Origin: JAEINY01 sp942490535
Lineage (GTDB): Bacteria; Bacteroidota; Bacteroidia; Bacteroidales; Marinilabiliaceae
Assembly: GCA_942490535.1 (NCBI GenBank)
Contig: CALNXQ010000005.1
Location: 1-64,000, forward strand
Direction of reading: 5' to 3'
DNA length: 64,000 nucleotides
Shown here: one piece after another, positions 62,791-64,000 of the stretch
How positions within the stretch are numbered: position 1 is the first letter of the stretch
Layout of the letters: every line of letters begins with the position of its first letter
The notes under the pieces: generated by a model
Seen by the model: the letters and a program-made list of their open reading frames with translations, nothing else
What the model was told of the DNA's origin: nothing
The model's database searches: none
Position numbers and translations under genes: made by a program

Positions 62791-63396
62791 TTATTTAGAA
62801 TACAATTCAACTATCAACTGTTCTTTGATATTTTCAGGAATATCCGTTCTTTCAGGCATTGTTAAAAACTTACCTGTCAATGTGTTTTGATCCCATTCTA
62901 ACCAGGAATACTTATGCACACTTGTATTAGTCAGCGATGATGTAATTACTTCCAACGATTTTGACTTTTCACGAACACTAACAAGCATACCAGGTTTTAC
63001 CTGAAATGATGCAATGTTCACTATACCCCCATCTACCGTAATATGGCGGTGAGATACAAGCTGTCTGGCAGCTGCTCTTGTCGGAGCGATTCCCAAGCGA
63101 TAAACAACGTTATCCAAACGAGACTCTAAAAGACCTAGCAATTCCTCACCTGTAATACCCTTACTACGTGAAGCTTTCGCAAATAAATTACGGAATTGCT
63201 TTTCCAATACACCATAAGTGTATTTAGCCTTTTGCTTTTCTTTCAACTGCAAACCGTATTCACTTGTCTTTCTACGACGATTTGCACCATGTTGCCCAGG
63301 AGGAAAGTTTCTTCTTTCGAAGTTCTTATCCGGGCCATAAATCGCTTCACCGAATTTACGGGCGATTCTAGTTTTTGGACCTATATATCTAGCCAT
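62791..63396 (-). CDS. rpsD: 30S ribosomal protein S4
   Basis: 201 residues. The N-terminal domain (ARYIGPKTRIARKFGE, NFERRNFPPGQHGANRRRKT) lacks the zinc Cys knot found in some S4 proteins. The S4 RNA-binding domain is at about 92-155 (RLDNVVYRLGIAPTRAAARQLVSHRHITVDG). S4 is a primary 16S rRNA binder and, in Escherichia coli, the repressor of this operon; whether that is so here is unknown. It follows rpsK after an unusually long gap of 146 bases. Confidence 0.97.
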   Translation of the reverse strand: MARYIGPKTRIARKFGEAIYGPDKNFERRNFPPGQHGANRRRKTSEYGLQLKEKQKAKYTYGVLEKQFRNLFAKASRSKGITGEELLGLLESRLDNVVYRLGIAPTRAAARQLVSHRHITVDGGIVNIASFQVKPGMLVSVREKSKSLEVITSSLTNTSVHKYSWLEWDQNTLTGKFLTMPERTDIPENIKEQLIVELYSK

Positions 63397-63542
63397 TCTT
63401 CTAAATTTTTGATTTTAAATTTTTGATTTTAAATGATGAATATGGCAGCCGCTAGATTATAGAGAGGAGGTAATAATCATATAACCATGTCATTATTCAA
63501 AATTTTCAACCAAAAACTTATGGTTAATAACTAGTCGAGTAA
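63397..63542 (-). promoter_or_regulatory. 146-base gap between rpsK and rpsD with a 14-bp tandem repeat
   Basis: The plus strand has AAATTTTTGATTTT twice in tandem (63403-63416 and 63417-63430) followed by AAAT, right before the rpsD start. The minus-strand mRNA would contain TTACCTCCTC near 63463-63472, which resembles the 3' end of 16S rRNA. No gene is seen. A leader-type control of rpsD is possible but not shown. Confidence 0.35.
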
Positions 63543-63932
63543 TTAAACTCTTCTTCGTTTTGGTGGACGACAACCATTATGTGGCAATGGAGTAACATCA
63601 ACAATTTCAGTTACTTCAATACCTGTTGAATGGATAGAACGAATCGCTGATTCACGACCGTTACCAGGTCCCTTTACATATACTTTCACTTTTCTCAACC
63701 CCAAGTCAAATGCAACTTTTCCACAATCTTGGGCAGCCATTTGTGCAGCATAAGGAGTGTTCTTTTTAGAACCTCTAAATCCCATTTTACCTGCACTTGA
63801 CCAGGAAATCACCTGACCATTTTGATTGGTCAATGAAACGATGATGTTGTTAAAAGACGAATGGATATGAGCTTGTCCCTGTGCCTCAACTTTTACGACT
63901 CTCTTTTTTTGAGATCCTGACTTCTTTGCCAT
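63543..63932 (-). CDS. rpsK: 30S ribosomal protein S11
   Basis: 129 residues. AHIHSSFNNIIVSLTNQNGQ, SAGKMGFRGSKKNTPYAAQM and the end VTPLPHNGCRPPKRRRV are highly conserved in the family. It is 10 bases after rpsM in the alpha operon. The start MAKKSGSQKKRVVKVE is typical. Confidence 0.98.
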   Translation of the reverse strand: MAKKSGSQKKRVVKVEAQGQAHIHSSFNNIIVSLTNQNGQVISWSSAGKMGFRGSKKNTPYAAQMAAQDCGKVAFDLGLRKVKVYVKGPGNGRESAIRSIHSTGIEVTEIVDVTPLPHNGCRPPKRRRV

Positions 63933-63942
63933 ATCTTACTTA

Positions 63943-64000
63943 TTATTTAGTGGCTTTCTTTTTGTTAGCAACAGTTTTCTTCTTACCTTTTCGGGTACGA
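63943..64000 (-). CDS. rpsM: 30S ribosomal protein S13, C-terminal end (partial)
   Basis: The last codons read RTRKGKKKTVANKKKATK and stop at 63943-63945, 10 bases before the rpsK start. This basic tail with TRKGKKKTV is the end of S13. The rest lies beyond the window. Confidence 0.9.
   Translation of the reverse strand, partial: RTRKGKKKTVANKKKATK

Overview
The window looks like a chromosomal segment of a free-living, probably marine or sediment member of the Bacteroidota (Marinilabiliales or a related order is a guess). The evidence is a Bacteroidota-type promoter (TTTG, 19 bases, TATCTTTG) in front of a tRNA gene, very large secreted surface proteins ending in a type IX secretion C-terminal domain, a TonB-dependent receptor in an operon with regulators, a propeller-type sensor, and the order rpsM-rpsK-rpsD-rpoA-rplQ-eno-gltA. 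No prophage, CRISPR array or complete insertion sequence was seen.

Layout. 1-15363 (minus): two giant modular surface proteins. Both are broken by frameshifts: one at about 2070, and two that cancel each other at about 5705 and 5525. 15631-20290 (minus): a double hot-dog MaoC-like protein, then a three-gene AmmeMemoRadiSam operon (Memo-AMMECR1 fusion, lipoprotein metallophosphoesterase, radical SAM enzyme). 20510-20948: tRNA-Lys with its own promoter and terminator, next to a transposase remnant. 21307-29673 (plus): TamA-like Omp85, TamB, a TPR protein and a DUF3859 protein. 29706-35073: small membrane protein, conserved hypothetical, chemotaxis receptor, membrane hypothetical, PAS histidine kinase. 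35098-40117 (minus): TonB-dependent receptor, YfiR-domain histidine kinase and CheY-like regulator, overlapping or abutting. 40404-41824: DUF2007 protein and YchF. 42005-42273: an unusual intergenic structure with C-runs and G-runs about every 21 bases, arranged as one large imperfect palindrome. 42381-44293 (plus): ECF sigma factor, probable anti-sigma factor and two small secreted proteins. 44429-52483: hutH, hisS, a 59-residue winged-helix-like protein, WbuC-like cupin, receiver-adenylate cyclase, ettA and a secreted hypothetical. 52865-58059: a hybrid kinase with a degenerate ATPase domain and a propeller sensor ending in a PP2C/SpoIIE phosphatase. 58325-64000 (minus): citrate synthase, enolase and the end of the ribosomal alpha operon.

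Themes. Much of the window concerns the cell envelope (T9SS cargo, TamA/TamB, TonB receptor, ECF sigma cassette) and signalling (five proteins with kinase, receiver or cyclase domains, one chemotaxis receptor, one PP2C sensor). The observations most worth following are the 21-base periodic palindrome upstream of the ECF sigma operon, the AmmeMemoRadiSam operon with a phosphoesterase inside it, the receptor-YfiR-kinase operon, and the frameshifts confined to the T9SS-type giants. All functions are read from the sequence and family knowledge; no database search was run.
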